Assembly: GCF_002216855.1 (NCBI RefSeq)
Contig: NZ_CP022356.1
Location: forward strand, 558,001 to 622,000
Source of the DNA: Paraphotobacterium marinum
GTDB taxonomy: Bacteria; Pseudomonadota; Gammaproteobacteria; Enterobacterales; Vibrionaceae
Direction of reading: 5' to 3'
DNA length: 64,000 nt
Positions within the stretch are counted from its first letter, which is position 1. Each line of letters starts with the position of its first letter. This document shows positions 38,753-49,148 of this stretch, piece after piece. The notes under the pieces were generated by a model that was not told the origin of the DNA, did no database searches, and was given only the letters and a program-made list of their open reading frames with translations. Position numbers and translations under genes: made by a program.

Positions 38753-39340
38753 ATGAACGACTTAAGTAAACAAATTTCATTTATATCAGAAGTTGACCAA
38801 TTAAAATCAATTTTAAGACAAACAGCATTATTATCTAATGAAAGAAGAGAAAATAGTGCTGAACATTCATGGCATGCCGCATTAACTGCTCAAGTTTTAT
38901 TTCCTTATTTTGAAATAGAAATTTCAACAGAAAAAGTAACTAAAATGTTACTAATTCACGATATTGTTGAAATAGATGCTGGTGACACCTTCGCCTTTAA
39001 TTCAAAATATTATTCAGAAGAACAAGCTCAAAATGAAAAAAAAGCAGCTCACCGTATTTTTGGCCTCTTACCTGATGAGCAAAGTACTCATTTTGAATCA
39101 CTTTGGCTAGAATTTGAAGAAGGTAAAACAAATGAAGCTAAATGTGCAAAAGCGATTGATAGAATTTTGCCAGCCATTCAAAATATAGAAAATTTTGGGG
39201 GTACTTGGAAAAAATATAATATTTCTCGAGACCAAATATTAGCGAGAAATCAAATTTTAAAGGAAATTGCTCCTAAATTATGGGTTTACCTTAATGAAAA
39301 ATTAAAAATAGCCATTCAAAATAAATGGATCAAAGACTAA
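38753..39340 (+). CDS. HD-domain phosphohydrolase (YfbR/HDDC2-like nucleotidase)
   Basis: A 195-residue protein of the HD_3 group. Metal ligands are seen in AEHSWHAALTA (first His), LLIHDIVEIDAGDTF (HD pair plus the Glu-Ile-x-x-Gly-Asp signature), and a later AKAIDRILPAI Asp. Members remove 5'-phosphate from deoxynucleoside monophosphates, so a nucleotide-pool role is likely; the exact substrate is unproven. It is convergent with a MocR gene, nine bases apart. Confidence 0.83.
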   Translation: MNDLSKQISFISEVDQLKSILRQTALLSNERRENSAEHSWHAALTAQVLFPYFEIEISTEKVTKMLLIHDIVEIDAGDTFAFNSKYYSEEQAQNEKKAAHRIFGLLPDEQSTHFESLWLEFEEGKTNEAKCAKAIDRILPAIQNIENFGGTWKKYNISRDQILARNQILKEIAPKLWVYLNEKLKIAIQNKWIKD

Positions 39341-39348
39341 GTGTTTTT

Positions 39349-40761
39349 CTATGATCTTCCATTAGATGACTTTTCCTCAAGATATTTTCCAATAAACTTA
39401 TATGCATCATGATATTTTTTCGTATCTTGGAAACCAGAGTAACTAATTTTAATGCAATTTTGAAAGGAATCATCAATTGTAAATAAGGAACCAGGAACAA
39501 CCAGAATATTTTTTTCCTTTGATTTTTTACACAAATCTATCACTGAGATATATTCTGGTAATTCAATCCAGAGGCACGCCCCACCTTTTGGCATAATATA
39601 CTTAATATCCTTAGGCCAGTAACTACGAATCAAGGTTATGACACAATCCAACTTTGTTTGATAACTTTTTCTAAGAATCTTTAAGTGTCGCAAATATAAT
39701 CTTTTATTCATAAATTCTGCAACAGATAGCTGAATTAATAATGGTGTTGCAATAGAAAAATTTAATTTCATAAACCTTATTTTATCCAAATACTTTCCTG
39801 GACAACACCAGCCTAGTCTTATATCAGGATGAAATACTTTAGACATTGAACTTATATATATTACATTATCTGGGTTTAATGATTTTAATAATAATGGCGA
39901 CTTATTATTAAAATACAATTGTCCAAAAACATCGACTTCAATAATTGGAACATCGAATTTTTGAGAAAGACTTACTAACTTTTTCTTATGAGAGTCTGAC
40001 ATTATACATGGTAAAGGATTGCTAAAATTAGGCGTAAGTAATATAGCCTTTATGGGCCAGTTTTCGAGATATTTTTCAAGAATATTTATGTGTATCCCTT
40101 GAAAACAGTCCATTGGAATACCCAGTATTTTGAGGTCTAGGGCTTTAGCTATATTAATATATCCAAAAAAGCAAGGGTTGGGGATTGCTATTACATCTCC
40201 TTTAGTCGTCATAGACATTAAAGCGGTGGCTATGGCCTCAGTTGCTCCATTTGTGATTATAACCTCATCAATGGGTACTTGGACATTTTGTAATAGTAAC
40301 TCTTTAGCTATTTCTGATCTTAATTTCATCTCTCCTGGCGGACTGGTATAACCTGAATAGTGATTGTTGCTTAATCGTTTAGTATTCTGATTCATTATAT
40401 GAAAAAACTGTTTTACAGTTGGATAGCTGGTATCTGGGTGAACTGAGCCTAAGTTAATCATTTTTTCAGAAGTGGCTGACATGATTTCCAAAAAGCTTTT
40501 TCCAGCCTTGATTTCAATTGGTTTTAACATTTCTTTAGAATTAGATTTATGATTTAAAAAAGAAACCGTAAAACCTGATTTTTCAAAACCCTCAATATAT
40601 CCGTAGTCTTGAAGTTTTAATAATGCATTTATAACGGTATTTTTACTTAAGTTTGTTTTCTCAGATATCATTCTAATAGATGGAATTTTTTCACCATATT
40701 TATAATAGCCAGAGATAATCTGCTGCTCCATTGACTCAAATAGTTTCTGATATTTAAACAT
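39349..40761 (-). CDS. MocR-type regulator (GntR HTH plus PLP aminotransferase domain)
   Basis: A 470-residue protein. Residues about 1-75 are a GntR winged helix (YGEKIPSIRMISEKTNLSKNTVINALLKL). The rest is a fold-type I aminotransferase domain with SSMSKVFHPDIRLGW, whose lysine should bind pyridoxal phosphate. I use the ATG at 40761, preceded by GGAGGGATT; a longer frame 27 codons upstream has no ribosome site. MocR proteins often regulate divergent transport or PLP genes; the divergent EamA transporter at 41109 is the likely target. Effector unknown. Confidence 0.87.
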   Translation of the reverse strand: MFKYQKLFESMEQQIISGYYKYGEKIPSIRMISEKTNLSKNTVINALLKLQDYGYIEGFEKSGFTVSFLNHKSNSKEMLKPIEIKAGKSFLEIMSATSEKMINLGSVHPDTSYPTVKQFFHIMNQNTKRLSNNHYSGYTSPPGEMKLRSEIAKELLLQNVQVPIDEVIITNGATEAIATALMSMTTKGDVIAIPNPCFFGYINIAKALDLKILGIPMDCFQGIHINILEKYLENWPIKAILLTPNFSNPLPCIMSDSHKKKLVSLSQKFDVPIIEVDVFGQLYFNNKSPLLLKSLNPDNVIYISSMSKVFHPDIRLGWCCPGKYLDKIRFMKLNFSIATPLLIQLSVAEFMNKRLYLRHLKILRKSYQTKLDCVITLIRSYWPKDIKYIMPKGGACLWIELPEYISVIDLCKKSKEKNILVVPGSLFTIDDSFQNCIKISYSGFQDTKKYHDAYKFIGKYLEEKSSNGRS

Positions 40762-41108
40762 AATCCCTCCAGATTTTTGAGTAAAACAACAAACACATAA
40801 TGCAAAATTTATTGAATAAACTTGGACTATCCGATGTACCAATAAAAATCTATTTTAATGGCATATTGTCTTTAAATGTCACTTATCTGACCTTTTTTGT
40901 CCTCGTAAATTATTCTTATGAAACTAAAATCAATCAAATAAATAATTTGAATTTTAAATAACTTATAAACTGTACCCATATTTATTAAAAAAACTGTATC
41001 TTTTATTATTTTGGGTGTTTTTTATAATTTAGCATAATTATCTACATTAACATACTTTAAACGTCTTTCTAAGAAAGTTACAAAAATATAAGGAAAAGGT
41101 CACTCTAT

Positions 41109-42017
41109 ATGAATCAAATTTCAGCTTATAAAACTTTTAGTTTATTTTTTACTTTCATTTTTCTTTGGAGTACTGGATTTATAACAACCAAAATTGGTTT
41201 AGGTTACATGCTCCCCTTTCAGTTATTATTTTTTCGCTATTTAACAGCATTTTTAATTCTATTTACACTTTATTTTGTATTAAAATTACCAAAACTAACC
41301 CGTAAAGAAGTTTTGCATCAATTCATAACAGGAATCTTTTTTTCAGCTGGAATTGCAGGCATGTTTTTATCTATTAAAAATGGATTTTCACCTGGTTTAA
41401 CATCCTTGATTATGGGAATTCAGCCTATATTGACTGCAGTAATTGGGTTTATGATTTTTCAAGAAAAAATGACTTTAAAGCAAATTCTAGGGATGATTGT
41501 TGGCTTTATTTCCATTACTTTTATACTGGTCAGTCCTCATTCAAAAAATCATGCTTTTTTATTAGTAGGCTTTTTATTTAATTTACTGGGGCTTTTTAGC
41601 TTCACAATTGGAACGATTTATCAAAAAAAGATGGGATCTAACCATCATCCTGTATGTGCCCTCTTTTGGCAATTTTTTGTTTCTGTCATATTATTTTCAA
41701 TCTTAGGTCTATCTCTATATGGTCATTTAATGGTCCATTTTGATATAAAGTCAGTAAGTATTATTATTTGGCAAGGATTAGTCATTAACATTTTTTCATG
41801 GGCTCTGTTGATTCACCTACTTAAAAAATACTCTGCAACAACGGTAGCATCTCTTCTTTTAATTGTTCCTGCTTTAACTACTTTAGAGTCATGGATTGTT
41901 TTTGATCAAAATATTACTCTTTTAACATCCATTGCAATATTCACTACAATTTTAGGTGTTTATTTAGTCGTTAAGCCATCTAAGAAAAAAAAGAGTCAGA
42001 TGGCACTTACACAATAA
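41109..42017 (+). CDS. EamA/DMT-family transporter divergent from MocR
   Basis: A 302-residue protein with ten helices in two EamA repeats (TFIFLWSTGFITTKIGLGY and LGLFSFTIGTIYQKKMG). The end is basic (KPSKKKKSQ). The substrate is unknown; export of an amino acid or vitamin is usual. The gap of 347 bases to the divergent MocR gene should hold the shared operator. Confidence 0.86.
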   Translation: MNQISAYKTFSLFFTFIFLWSTGFITTKIGLGYMLPFQLLFFRYLTAFLILFTLYFVLKLPKLTRKEVLHQFITGIFFSAGIAGMFLSIKNGFSPGLTSLIMGIQPILTAVIGFMIFQEKMTLKQILGMIVGFISITFILVSPHSKNHAFLLVGFLFNLLGLFSFTIGTIYQKKMGSNHHPVCALFWQFFVSVILFSILGLSLYGHLMVHFDIKSVSIIIWQGLVINIFSWALLIHLLKKYSATTVASLLLIVPALTTLESWIVFDQNITLLTSIAIFTTILGVYLVVKPSKKKKSQMALTQ

Positions 42018-42020
42018 ATA

Positions 42021-42413
42021 TTATGAATTAAGTTTTTTATGGATGTGGTCTTTTAAATTGGTCGATTTAACACATAAATTATGATAAAACCATTTTAAAT
42101 CATGAATATTACCTTGGTTTAGAATGGTTATTGGTGCCTCATCATAAATGCCATTCTTTTTTTCACATAAGTAATCTTTTTTAGACGTATTTTTCAAACA
42201 TATATCAAGCATCTTATCAATATTTAAAATCCAGGAACACTTATTTTGAAATAACATCATATTGTGAAAAAGTTGTCCTGAACTATTCTCTAATAATTTA
42301 AGTTGATGATCATCTAAAGAAAGTAAATTTTTGATATCATTCGTTTTATAGCCCCATTCAAATAGAATCTCTTTTACTTTCATGAAATTATTAGTTATAT
42401 TGACTTTATTCAT
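42021..42413 (-). CDS. Unassigned protein, possibly MbcA/ParS-type antitoxin-like
   Basis: A 130-residue protein. The first half looks like a helix-turn-helix (EILFEWGYKTNDIKNLLSLD). The second has a pattern faintly like DUF2384 (MbcA/ParS/Xre) toxin-binding domains: NIDKMLDICLK, APITILNQGNIHDLKWFYHNL. No RES toxin gene is adjacent, so an antitoxin role is weakly supported. The ATG at 42413 has GAAGGAG six bases upstream. It is convergent with the EamA gene, three bases apart. Confidence 0.4.
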   Translation of the reverse strand: MNKVNITNNFMKVKEILFEWGYKTNDIKNLLSLDDHQLKLLENSSGQLFHNMMLFQNKCSWILNIDKMLDICLKNTSKKDYLCEKKNGIYDEAPITILNQGNIHDLKWFYHNLCVKSTNLKDHIHKKLNS

Positions 42414-42600
42414 AATAATCTCCTTCAATATTTTTGAAAAGATAAGTTATAGAAAATAATAATTACTGGTTTATTTATTTTCATTATACATTCATATTCA
42501 AAGGTTATTTTCATTAAATTAGATAAATGGGTCGCAATGTCGAAAAGGTGGCTTAAATTTTCACTCGCAAAAGACTAGTTAAAATCGTTTGGAGGCATCT

Positions 42601-43961
42601 ATGGACTTAAATAGCTGGCAAAAAAGAATTAGAGAGGATAAAAAAAGAGCTACAGATCATAGAACAGAATATGAAAGAGATGAAGCTCGTATTATTCATT
42701 CAGCGGCATTTAGACGACTTCAATCCAAAACCCAAATCTTTAGTATGGGTGAGAGTGACATCTACAGAACTCGCTTAACGCATTCGATGGAAGTCGCCCA
42801 AATTGGTAGAGGGATCATAAATTTTCTTCAACATAAAAAACAATATAATGAATTACTGCCATCACCATCTTTAATCACTTCTATCTGTTTAGCACATGAT
42901 ATTGGACACCCTCCATTTGGACATGGTGGTGAATATGCCTTGAATTATTGCATGAAAAATAGTGGTGGTTTTGAGGGAAATGCACAAACACTTCGTATTT
43001 TGAGCAAACTTGAAAAATATACGCCACATAATGGTTTAAATCCGACTCGTAGAACATTATTAGGTACCTTAAAATACCCTATTTCATATAGTAAAGCTGT
43101 GAATGAAGCTATTTATAAAGAACAAAATACACCCAATCCTAAATGGTTATTTAAAAAAGAAAATGCAATCCCACCTAAGTGCTATTTCGATAGTGAGCAA
43201 TCTGTTGTTGATTTCATCCTTGATGATGTAACAAGCGATGATAAAGAAAGATTTTTAAAGATCTCTCATAAACCAAATGATAAGAATCCTCATTTTAGCT
43301 CCTGCTTTAAGTCTTTAGATTGTAGCATTATGGATATATCTGATGAAATTGCTTATAGTCTCCATGATTTAGAGGATGCTATCTCGCTTGGGTTAATTAG
43401 AAAAGACGACTGGATATCTTTTTTTCTTTAAGCACTTATGAAGCCGAGTTTAAAACATTACTTGAAAGTGCCTTTTATACTTATAACCTATCATTCGACG
43501 ATATTACACATGAACTTTTTCACGATAGAAGTTACAAACGAAAAAAAGCAACGGGAACCATTATTCATTTTTTGATCAGTCAAATCGAATTTTGCGAAAA
43601 CACTTCTGGTTGCGAAGATCCTCTTTTGAGATTAAATATACAGCTTCCCAAATTAGTAAATGCTTTAAAAGATCATCTTAGTGAAATGATTTTTAAAAAA
43701 GTTATTTGTAGCCTGAATGTCCAACAAGTTGAATTTAAGGGACAAAAGTTAATTCTTGAATTATTTGATTTATTAAAAAATGAACCTTTACGCTTTTTAC
43801 CAGAAAAAACACAAAACAAAATTTTACCTAATATGGATAATGAGCAACAAAAAGATAGAATAATTGCAGATTTTATTTCTGGAATGACTGATAATTATGC
43901 AATTCGTTATTATGAAAAGATATTTTTTCCAACTAAAGGTTCAATGTTTGATAAATTCTAA
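42601..43961 (+). pseudogene. dgt: dGTP triphosphohydrolase, one frameshift
   Basis: Two adjacent frames make one protein of about 453 residues. It hydrolyses dGTP to deoxyguanosine and triphosphate. The first part has FRRLQSKTQ, LTHSMEVAQIGRG (first His) and LAHDIGHPPFGHGGE (HD pair), and SDEIAYSLHDLEDA supplies the last metal ligand Asp. Adding one T to the T7 run at 43419-43425 continues as WISFFSLSTYEAEFK into the helical C-terminal part, ending FDKF. The ATG at 42601 has GGAGG five bases before it. All catalytic residues are before the break, which favours a sequencing error or very recent loss. Confidence 0.85.
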
Positions 43962-44037
43962 TGCATTGGAGGTTTAGATAAAATCCTTATATCAAAACCT
44001 CAATTTATAATTTTTGAGTTTTTAATAATAAAAGTAT

Positions 44038-44916
44038 ATGAAAGATAAACGTATTGAAGATAAAGTGAGACTAATCTGTGATTTCTTAGATAAACATCCA
44101 GAGAAAAGTTATTCTTTAGACGAGTTAAGTCATAGGGCTAATATCTCAAAGTTTCATTTCCAACGTGTGTTTACATCTATAGTTGGTGTATCCCCTAGAC
44201 GTTATAAACAGTTTTCTCGAATGAGACGCGCTTCGATGCAATTAGTATATGTAAAAGATCTTAAAATTATAGATATTGCCTTATCTGCAGGTTTTGAGAA
44301 TCCTGAATCCTTTTCGAGATCTTTTACAAAGTTATTTGGGCAATCACCAAAGGATTTTAGAAATAACCCAAACTGGTCAAGTTGGGGACCAAAATTTAAT
44401 TTCAGTATTCCTAGTCAAACTAATAACTATAACATCACGATAAAAAAATACCCTGATAGGCCATGTGCAATGATTACACATTATGGTGATTATCTTCAAA
44501 CAATTAAAAGTTTTGACAAATTATTCTCTTGGATTACAAAAAATAAAATAATGAGTACGGCTGACAAAAAAAAATTGCTGATGCCTATTAGTATACCCTC
44601 TTCAAATCCCTTTGAAACAGATCAAGATGACTATCAATGCAAACTAGCTTTACCCTATAATGGAAACATATCATCTAACAATCTAGGTATTTATTCAGAA
44701 AAAATTCCTGGAGGAACCTATGCGGTAATAAAATATGAAGGACAAAGAGACATTTATGGGTTCCTCCATGCCATAACATTTTTCTTAGTTGATTGGCTGC
44801 CTCATTCTGGGTGGAATAAAATGAATGATCAAATTTTAATTGAGCATCTAAACAGTCCTCTTGACGTAGATGAAACAAAACTAATTACACATATCTGTAT
44901 ACCAATTTGTAAATGA
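44038..44916 (+). CDS. AraC-family regulator with C-terminal GyrI-like domain
   Basis: A 292-residue protein. The N-terminal AraC DNA-binding domain (about 8-110) has SLDELSHRANISKFHFQRVF and the second helix IIDIALSAGFENPESFSRSF followed by FGQSPKDFR. The C-terminal half (about 130-290) is the SbmC/GyrI-like small-molecule-binding fold: ITIKKYPDRPCAMITHYGDY, GGTYAVIKYEG, and a final W-x-x-HSGW-like block. This is the Rob/BmrR-like architecture for sensing hydrophobic drugs. No obvious pump is adjacent. Effector unknown. Confidence 0.87.
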   Translation: MKDKRIEDKVRLICDFLDKHPEKSYSLDELSHRANISKFHFQRVFTSIVGVSPRRYKQFSRMRRASMQLVYVKDLKIIDIALSAGFENPESFSRSFTKLFGQSPKDFRNNPNWSSWGPKFNFSIPSQTNNYNITIKKYPDRPCAMITHYGDYLQTIKSFDKLFSWITKNKIMSTADKKKLLMPISIPSSNPFETDQDDYQCKLALPYNGNISSNNLGIYSEKIPGGTYAVIKYEGQRDIYGFLHAITFFLVDWLPHSGWNKMNDQILIEHLNSPLDVDETKLITHICIPICK

Positions 44917-44959
44917 TAACTTTTAAAGCTTTATTTATGAAAATATACAGTTTAGTTTA

Positions 44960-46122
44960 TTAATTTAAAAACAAAGGATTATTTTCTAACCAATTAGTAT
45001 TGGTTGTCAATCCAACTAACATCCATGTCGATTCATTTAAACAAAAAAGGACGCACAAATGATCTACGCCACCTATAGCTTTTCCCTGCAAATTACTTGG
45101 GACGAGGGGTAAGTGAAAATTTTGTTTACAATTAGCGCCTAAAATTAAAGTTTTATAATTTTGAACCCAACTGGTCAACAACGCAGTTTTAGTAGCACCA
45201 TTACTATTTTTCAATTTATCACTTTTAACGTGCAGACCAGATTTGTAGTCATTTATTGATTGACGAATATCTTTTGCTGTAATTTCATCACTTGAATCAA
45301 TAATAATTGCATCAACATAGTTTCCCACATCATGATCATCCAAATAAGATAAATGAGGCCTGGTGTTAATGGCATACATTAATTGATCAGCTTTTAAAGA
45401 ATTAAAGAGCATTGAAGTTATTATATCATGCGTTGAAACCCAACGATCTCCACAAGCAGCATTATTTTTTTCTTTAATTTTCTGTATCAAATCTAAATTA
45501 ATCACTTTTCTAAAACCGTTTTTTTTCTTTTGCTCTTGTTCTTTTGCTTTGTTTTGTGATTCAGAGAATGATAATTCTACTTCTGAGAATTCATGTTTTC
45601 TATCAAAATTTAATGACTGTATTTCTTCATCTAAACTCATCATTTTGAACAATTTATAATAACTTGCGCCATCACCAACTGTGTGATTCATGGAATAAAT
45701 CATAGCAAACTCTTCGGCTTCATTATCAAATACAAAACTAAATTTGATTAGAGGTACATCCTTATTAATACATTGCTCTGTTGGTAATATATATAACTTT
45801 TTATTAGATTAGAATTTTTTTCATTTATTATTGTATCTAACAGCTCATCAATATTTGCTTTATTATTTAATAAGTTTTTAATATCATATATTTTTAAATA
45901 TGGTGATATATCATCTATTGAATTTGGTACTTCAAACATTAGCTTACCTTCAGAAGATTCAATCAGCCTTGAGCCAATCCATGGATTTAAGTGTATAATT
46001 TCTTTAAATCTATTTTCTAAATCTTCTGATAAAACTGTCCCCTGAAACCTTGTAATAGTTCCTATAGCAGATTCATGACGTTGTATTGTGTTTTCAAAAT
46101 CGAGCATATTGATTAATGACAT
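44960..46122 (-). pseudogene. Condensation-domain/CoA-acyltransferase-like protein, one frameshift
   Basis: Two frames form one protein of about 387 residues. The first starts MSLINMLDFENTIQRHES and ENRFKEIIHLNPWIGSRL. Adding one A (minus strand) to the run at 45798-45802 continues as KKLYILPTEQCINKDVPL into IYSMNHTVGDGASYYKLF, with the HxxxD-G catalytic motif (HTVGDG) of chloramphenicol-acetyltransferase-like folds, as in NRPS condensation domains and alcohol acyltransferases. A mid-protein STHDIITSMLFNSLKADQL segment fits. No NRPS modules are nearby, so it is a stand-alone acyltransferase. Product unknown. Confidence 0.68.
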
Positions 46123-46661
46123 ACAGTAATATTCCTTGATAATTATTTTTATTTAAAAAAATCATATAATAAAAATGGAATGAATACATGACAGATATTG
46201 CTATTTAAAAAAATAATGTTCCAATTATTATAAAATGGCTATCACAATAAACTTTTGTTGTTAAATTGGATTATAACTCCTTTAACAAATTGTAATTATT
46301 CAAAGTTTTGAAATTTATCTAAAGAAGCCTTCAAGGTTGATGTCTTCAAAATGTTATTTAGACAAACATGTAAAAATAAAAAAATTCTAACACTTATCTA
46401 AAGCCTCTTTTTCCTAAAGGTTCATTTTATTGTATTAAATATTACTTAGTCATCATTTTAGATGCTTAAATCATAGTTTTATTTTTTTATAAACATAAGA
46501 GGTATCTATTTATTTTCTTTTGATTTAACGGGGTTAATTAAAATGAAACAATATTTTATTCAAAATAAATTTCATATAGACTTTAAAATTAAAAAACTAT
46601 AAATCAAATTATCTTTATGTTAAGTTTTATTCATAAAATTTAAAGTATTGGAGAGCAATTA
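46123..46661. other. Long AT-rich intergenic stretch
   Basis: More than 500 bases between divergent genes. I see no ORF with a ribosome site, no hairpin with a T tract and no repeat. Confidence 0.4.
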
Positions 46662-47216
46662 ATGACTAGTGAAAAGTTAAAAGTTAACAATTTTAAACCA
46701 CAACCCCAAAGCGAAACACCAAGTAAATCACTGTGCTCTTCTAGATTAAAATATAGAATTTTAACTAAAGATGATTTTAAATATTTGTATTCACTGAGTT
46801 CAGATCCAGATGTGATGAAATTTTTTCCGCATGGCACTTTATCTGAAAAACGGACTCAAGAGAGACATGAATTCTACCTAGACTGTTATCATAAGCATAA
46901 TCTACCCATTTTCCTTATGTTTTGTTCAAAAACCAATGAGTTTATAGGTCGATGTGGATTTGGTTTATTAGAAGAACAAGTTGAGGTTGGATATGTTTTG
47001 CATAAAAAGTTTTGGAGACAAGGTTTTGCATCAGAGTCCTTACAATTTTGTTTACAATGGGCTAAAAAAAATCTTACAACCAAAAATATCATAGCATTAG
47101 CCCCATCTGATCATATAGGATCAATTAGCGTGATGGAAAGTTGCAATATGCAATTTATTGAAGAAAAAATAGCATATGGGAAAAATTGTAAGTTTTATCA
47201 AATCAGAAATTTATAA
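46662..47216 (+). CDS. GNAT-family N-acetyltransferase
   Basis: A 184-residue RimJ/L-type GNAT protein. LKYRILTKDDFKYLYSLSSDPDVMKFFPHG is the family opening, EVGYVLHKKFWRQGFASESL holds the acetyl-CoA R/Q-x-x-G-x-A motif (RQGFAS), and SVMESCNMQFIEEKI is the C-terminal strand pair. Acceptor unknown; ribosomal-protein or antibiotic amines are common. GGAGAG lies eight bases before the ATG. It is convergent with a VOC gene. Confidence 0.87.
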   Translation: MTSEKLKVNNFKPQPQSETPSKSLCSSRLKYRILTKDDFKYLYSLSSDPDVMKFFPHGTLSEKRTQERHEFYLDCYHKHNLPIFLMFCSKTNEFIGRCGFGLLEEQVEVGYVLHKKFWRQGFASESLQFCLQWAKKNLTTKNIIALAPSDHIGSISVMESCNMQFIEEKIAYGKNCKFYQIRNL

Positions 47217-47238
47217 CTTTGATTAAAATGTTTAATTA

Positions 47239-47754
47239 TCAATCATAAGCGCCACTTGAATAAATTAGTTCGTAACTGTGGCTATAAATTTCTAAAATAT
47301 TACCGAAAGGATCTTCCATATATATCATGCGATACGGTTTTTCACCCGGATAATAATATCTGGGTTTATCCATTCTTTTTTTTCCGCCAGCCTCCACAAT
47401 CTTATCAGCTAATGCTTCAACATTAGGATCTTGAACACAAAAGTGGAAGATACCCGTTTTCCAGTATTCAAAATTATTATCAGGATTTTGCTGATTTTTA
47501 AATTCAAATATTTCAACGCCTACTCGATCTCCAGTTGATAAATGAGCAATTCTGAATTTGTCCCAACCTGCTCCAAATACGTCCGTACACATTTCACCAA
47601 TAGCAGAATCATCTTCAGTAATAGTCGTAGGTTTCATGATAAGATACCAACCTAAAACTTCAGTATAAAACTTCACAGCTTTTTCAAGATCTGGCACTGA
47701 AATTCCAATGTGAGAAAACGTTCTTGGATATGGGGAGTTAGATGAGCAAGACAT
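47239..47754 (-). CDS. VOC-family protein (glyoxalase/dioxygenase superfamily)
   Basis: A 171-residue VOC protein. FSHIGISVPDLEKAVKFYTEVLGW is the first betaalpha module with a metal His; GIFHFCVQDPNVEALADKIVEAGGK starts the second module with another His, and MEDPFGNILEIYSHSYEL ends it with Glu. It is somewhat longer than simple glyoxalases (about 130), with a loop of PRYYYPGEKPYRMIY. Substrate unknown. A LysR gene lies upstream on the same strand with about 100 bases between them, and it could be the regulator. Confidence 0.85.
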   Translation of the reverse strand: MSCSSNSPYPRTFSHIGISVPDLEKAVKFYTEVLGWYLIMKPTTITEDDSAIGEMCTDVFGAGWDKFRIAHLSTGDRVGVEIFEFKNQQNPDNNFEYWKTGIFHFCVQDPNVEALADKIVEAGGKKRMDKPRYYYPGEKPYRMIYMEDPFGNILEIYSHSYELIYSSGAYD

Positions 47755-47858
47755 TCTATTAGACCTAAATTGAAATTAACAATAATTTTATTTTAGTATC
47801 AATTTGAATAAAGTAAAAAAGATATAACTCAAACTTTTCTTAAGATTTATCAATGTAG

Positions 47859-48737
47859 TTAAAATTTAAAACCATGATCCATTAAAGCATCAATAAAAAT
47901 ATTTAATTTTTTAGACTGTTGAATTCTGTCCTTATAGACAATATAAACATCTCTTGGTTTAGAAGCCCATTCAGGCAGCACATGGACTAAAGTTCCCTTA
48001 TGAATTTCCTTTTCAACAAATACGTTGGGTATTAAAGTAATACCTAAACCTGCTAAACAAGCTTGTTTTACAGCCATCAATTCATTAATTAATAGTTTAG
48101 GAGTCGAAGTGTTTTCATAAAATTGTGGGCCATTATATATCTTCCAGTCCACTAGAGGCTTACCTTTTAATAAATCACAACCATCAAGATCTTCAGGTTT
48201 GGTAATGTCAAAAGAATCTGAAAGAAATTGAGGCGAAGCGACTAATATATCCGTTATTTGACCTAATTTCTTAAATGAGACATTATTCAAATTCATTTCA
48301 ACTGGAGTAATGAATACATCCCAATCCTCAGCATTGAGTTCATCTGGAGCCGTAGATGTCTCGATATATAAGTCAATATCTGGATTATGTTTGAGAAAAT
48401 TTGAGAAAAACTTTTGGAAACCAAAGTTAATGAAATTTTGTGGACAAGCCACCTTCAACTGGCCTCCGTGGTTCTCATTTTCATTTGAGATATTTTCAGT
48501 TTGTAACAAGATTTCATCAATTAAAGGAGAACACTTTTGATAAAACTTATGTCCTGCATCCGTTAATACAAGTTTTCTAGCATTTCGATTAAAAAGACGC
48601 ACATCCAAAACATCTTCTAATGACTGAATTCTTCTGGTTAATGTTGGTGCAGGAATTCCTAATCTTTTAGACGCTTCTGCAAAATTACCATATCGGACAA
48701 TACAACCGAAAATATTTAAATCATCAAGATATTTCAA
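47859..48737 (-). CDS. LysR-family transcriptional regulator
   Basis: A 292-residue protein: winged helix DLNIFGCIVRYGNFAEASKRLGIPAPTLTRRIQSLE, wing LFNRNARKLVLTDAG, then the effector domain, ending GITLIPNVFVEKEI and a C-terminal DALMDHG. It resembles the CrgA/DsdC-type group in the HTH (PxPTLTRRIQxLE). It probably controls the downstream VOC gene. Inducer unknown. Confidence 0.88.
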   Translation of the reverse strand: MKYLDDLNIFGCIVRYGNFAEASKRLGIPAPTLTRRIQSLEDVLDVRLFNRNARKLVLTDAGHKFYQKCSPLIDEILLQTENISNENENHGGQLKVACPQNFINFGFQKFFSNFLKHNPDIDLYIETSTAPDELNAEDWDVFITPVEMNLNNVSFKKLGQITDILVASPQFLSDSFDITKPEDLDGCDLLKGKPLVDWKIYNGPQFYENTSTPKLLINELMAVKQACLAGLGITLIPNVFVEKEIHKGTLVHVLPEWASKPRDVYIVYKDRIQQSKKLNIFIDALMDHGFKF

Positions 48738-48858
48738 GAATTGTACTTCTCAATTTAATCACTAATGAGTTATTTATAAAAAAAAATTAGGATGTGATCA
48801 AGTAAAAAAAAAGAACAACATTATCTATGTCGCCTTTTTGATTGATTTATGTTTAGAT

Positions 48859-49119
48859 TTATAAGTAGTTATGAATTTGTTTATTTAATTCGTCATTCAT
48901 TTTATTGAAGTCATCCATTATATCTTTTGCAGATTGTGTTAAAGATAGATATTCAATATCGCCAATAAATAACTTTAAATTTAAATTTTTTTCAAGCTCT
49001 GTAAGGATCCCTATCAATTCATATTTAGATAGTGAATATAACTTACAAGCTTGTCCAAAACTTTCTTGTTCAAGGGTATTACTTAAAATACCCAATCTTA
49101 TTACATTTATTAATTCCAT
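48859..49119 (-). CDS. 86-residue protein resembling a LysR DNA-binding domain alone
   Basis: The sequence FGQACKLYSLSKYELIGILTELEKNLNLKLF, then LSLTQSAKDIMDDF, matches the spacing of LysR N-terminal HTH plus linker helix, but the protein ends at the linker. No effector domain continues in any frame before the next gene. It lies 29 bases downstream of the membrane protein at 49149 on the same strand, so the two are probably an operon. It is either a small DNA-binding regulator or a truncated LysR. HTH identity is moderate. Confidence 0.5.
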   Translation of the reverse strand: MELINVIRLGILSNTLEQESFGQACKLYSLSKYELIGILTELEKNLNLKLFIGDIEYLSLTQSAKDIMDDFNKMNDELNKQIHNYL

Positions 49120-49148
49120 TACTCCTAACCTAATTTTATAAGACTAAA

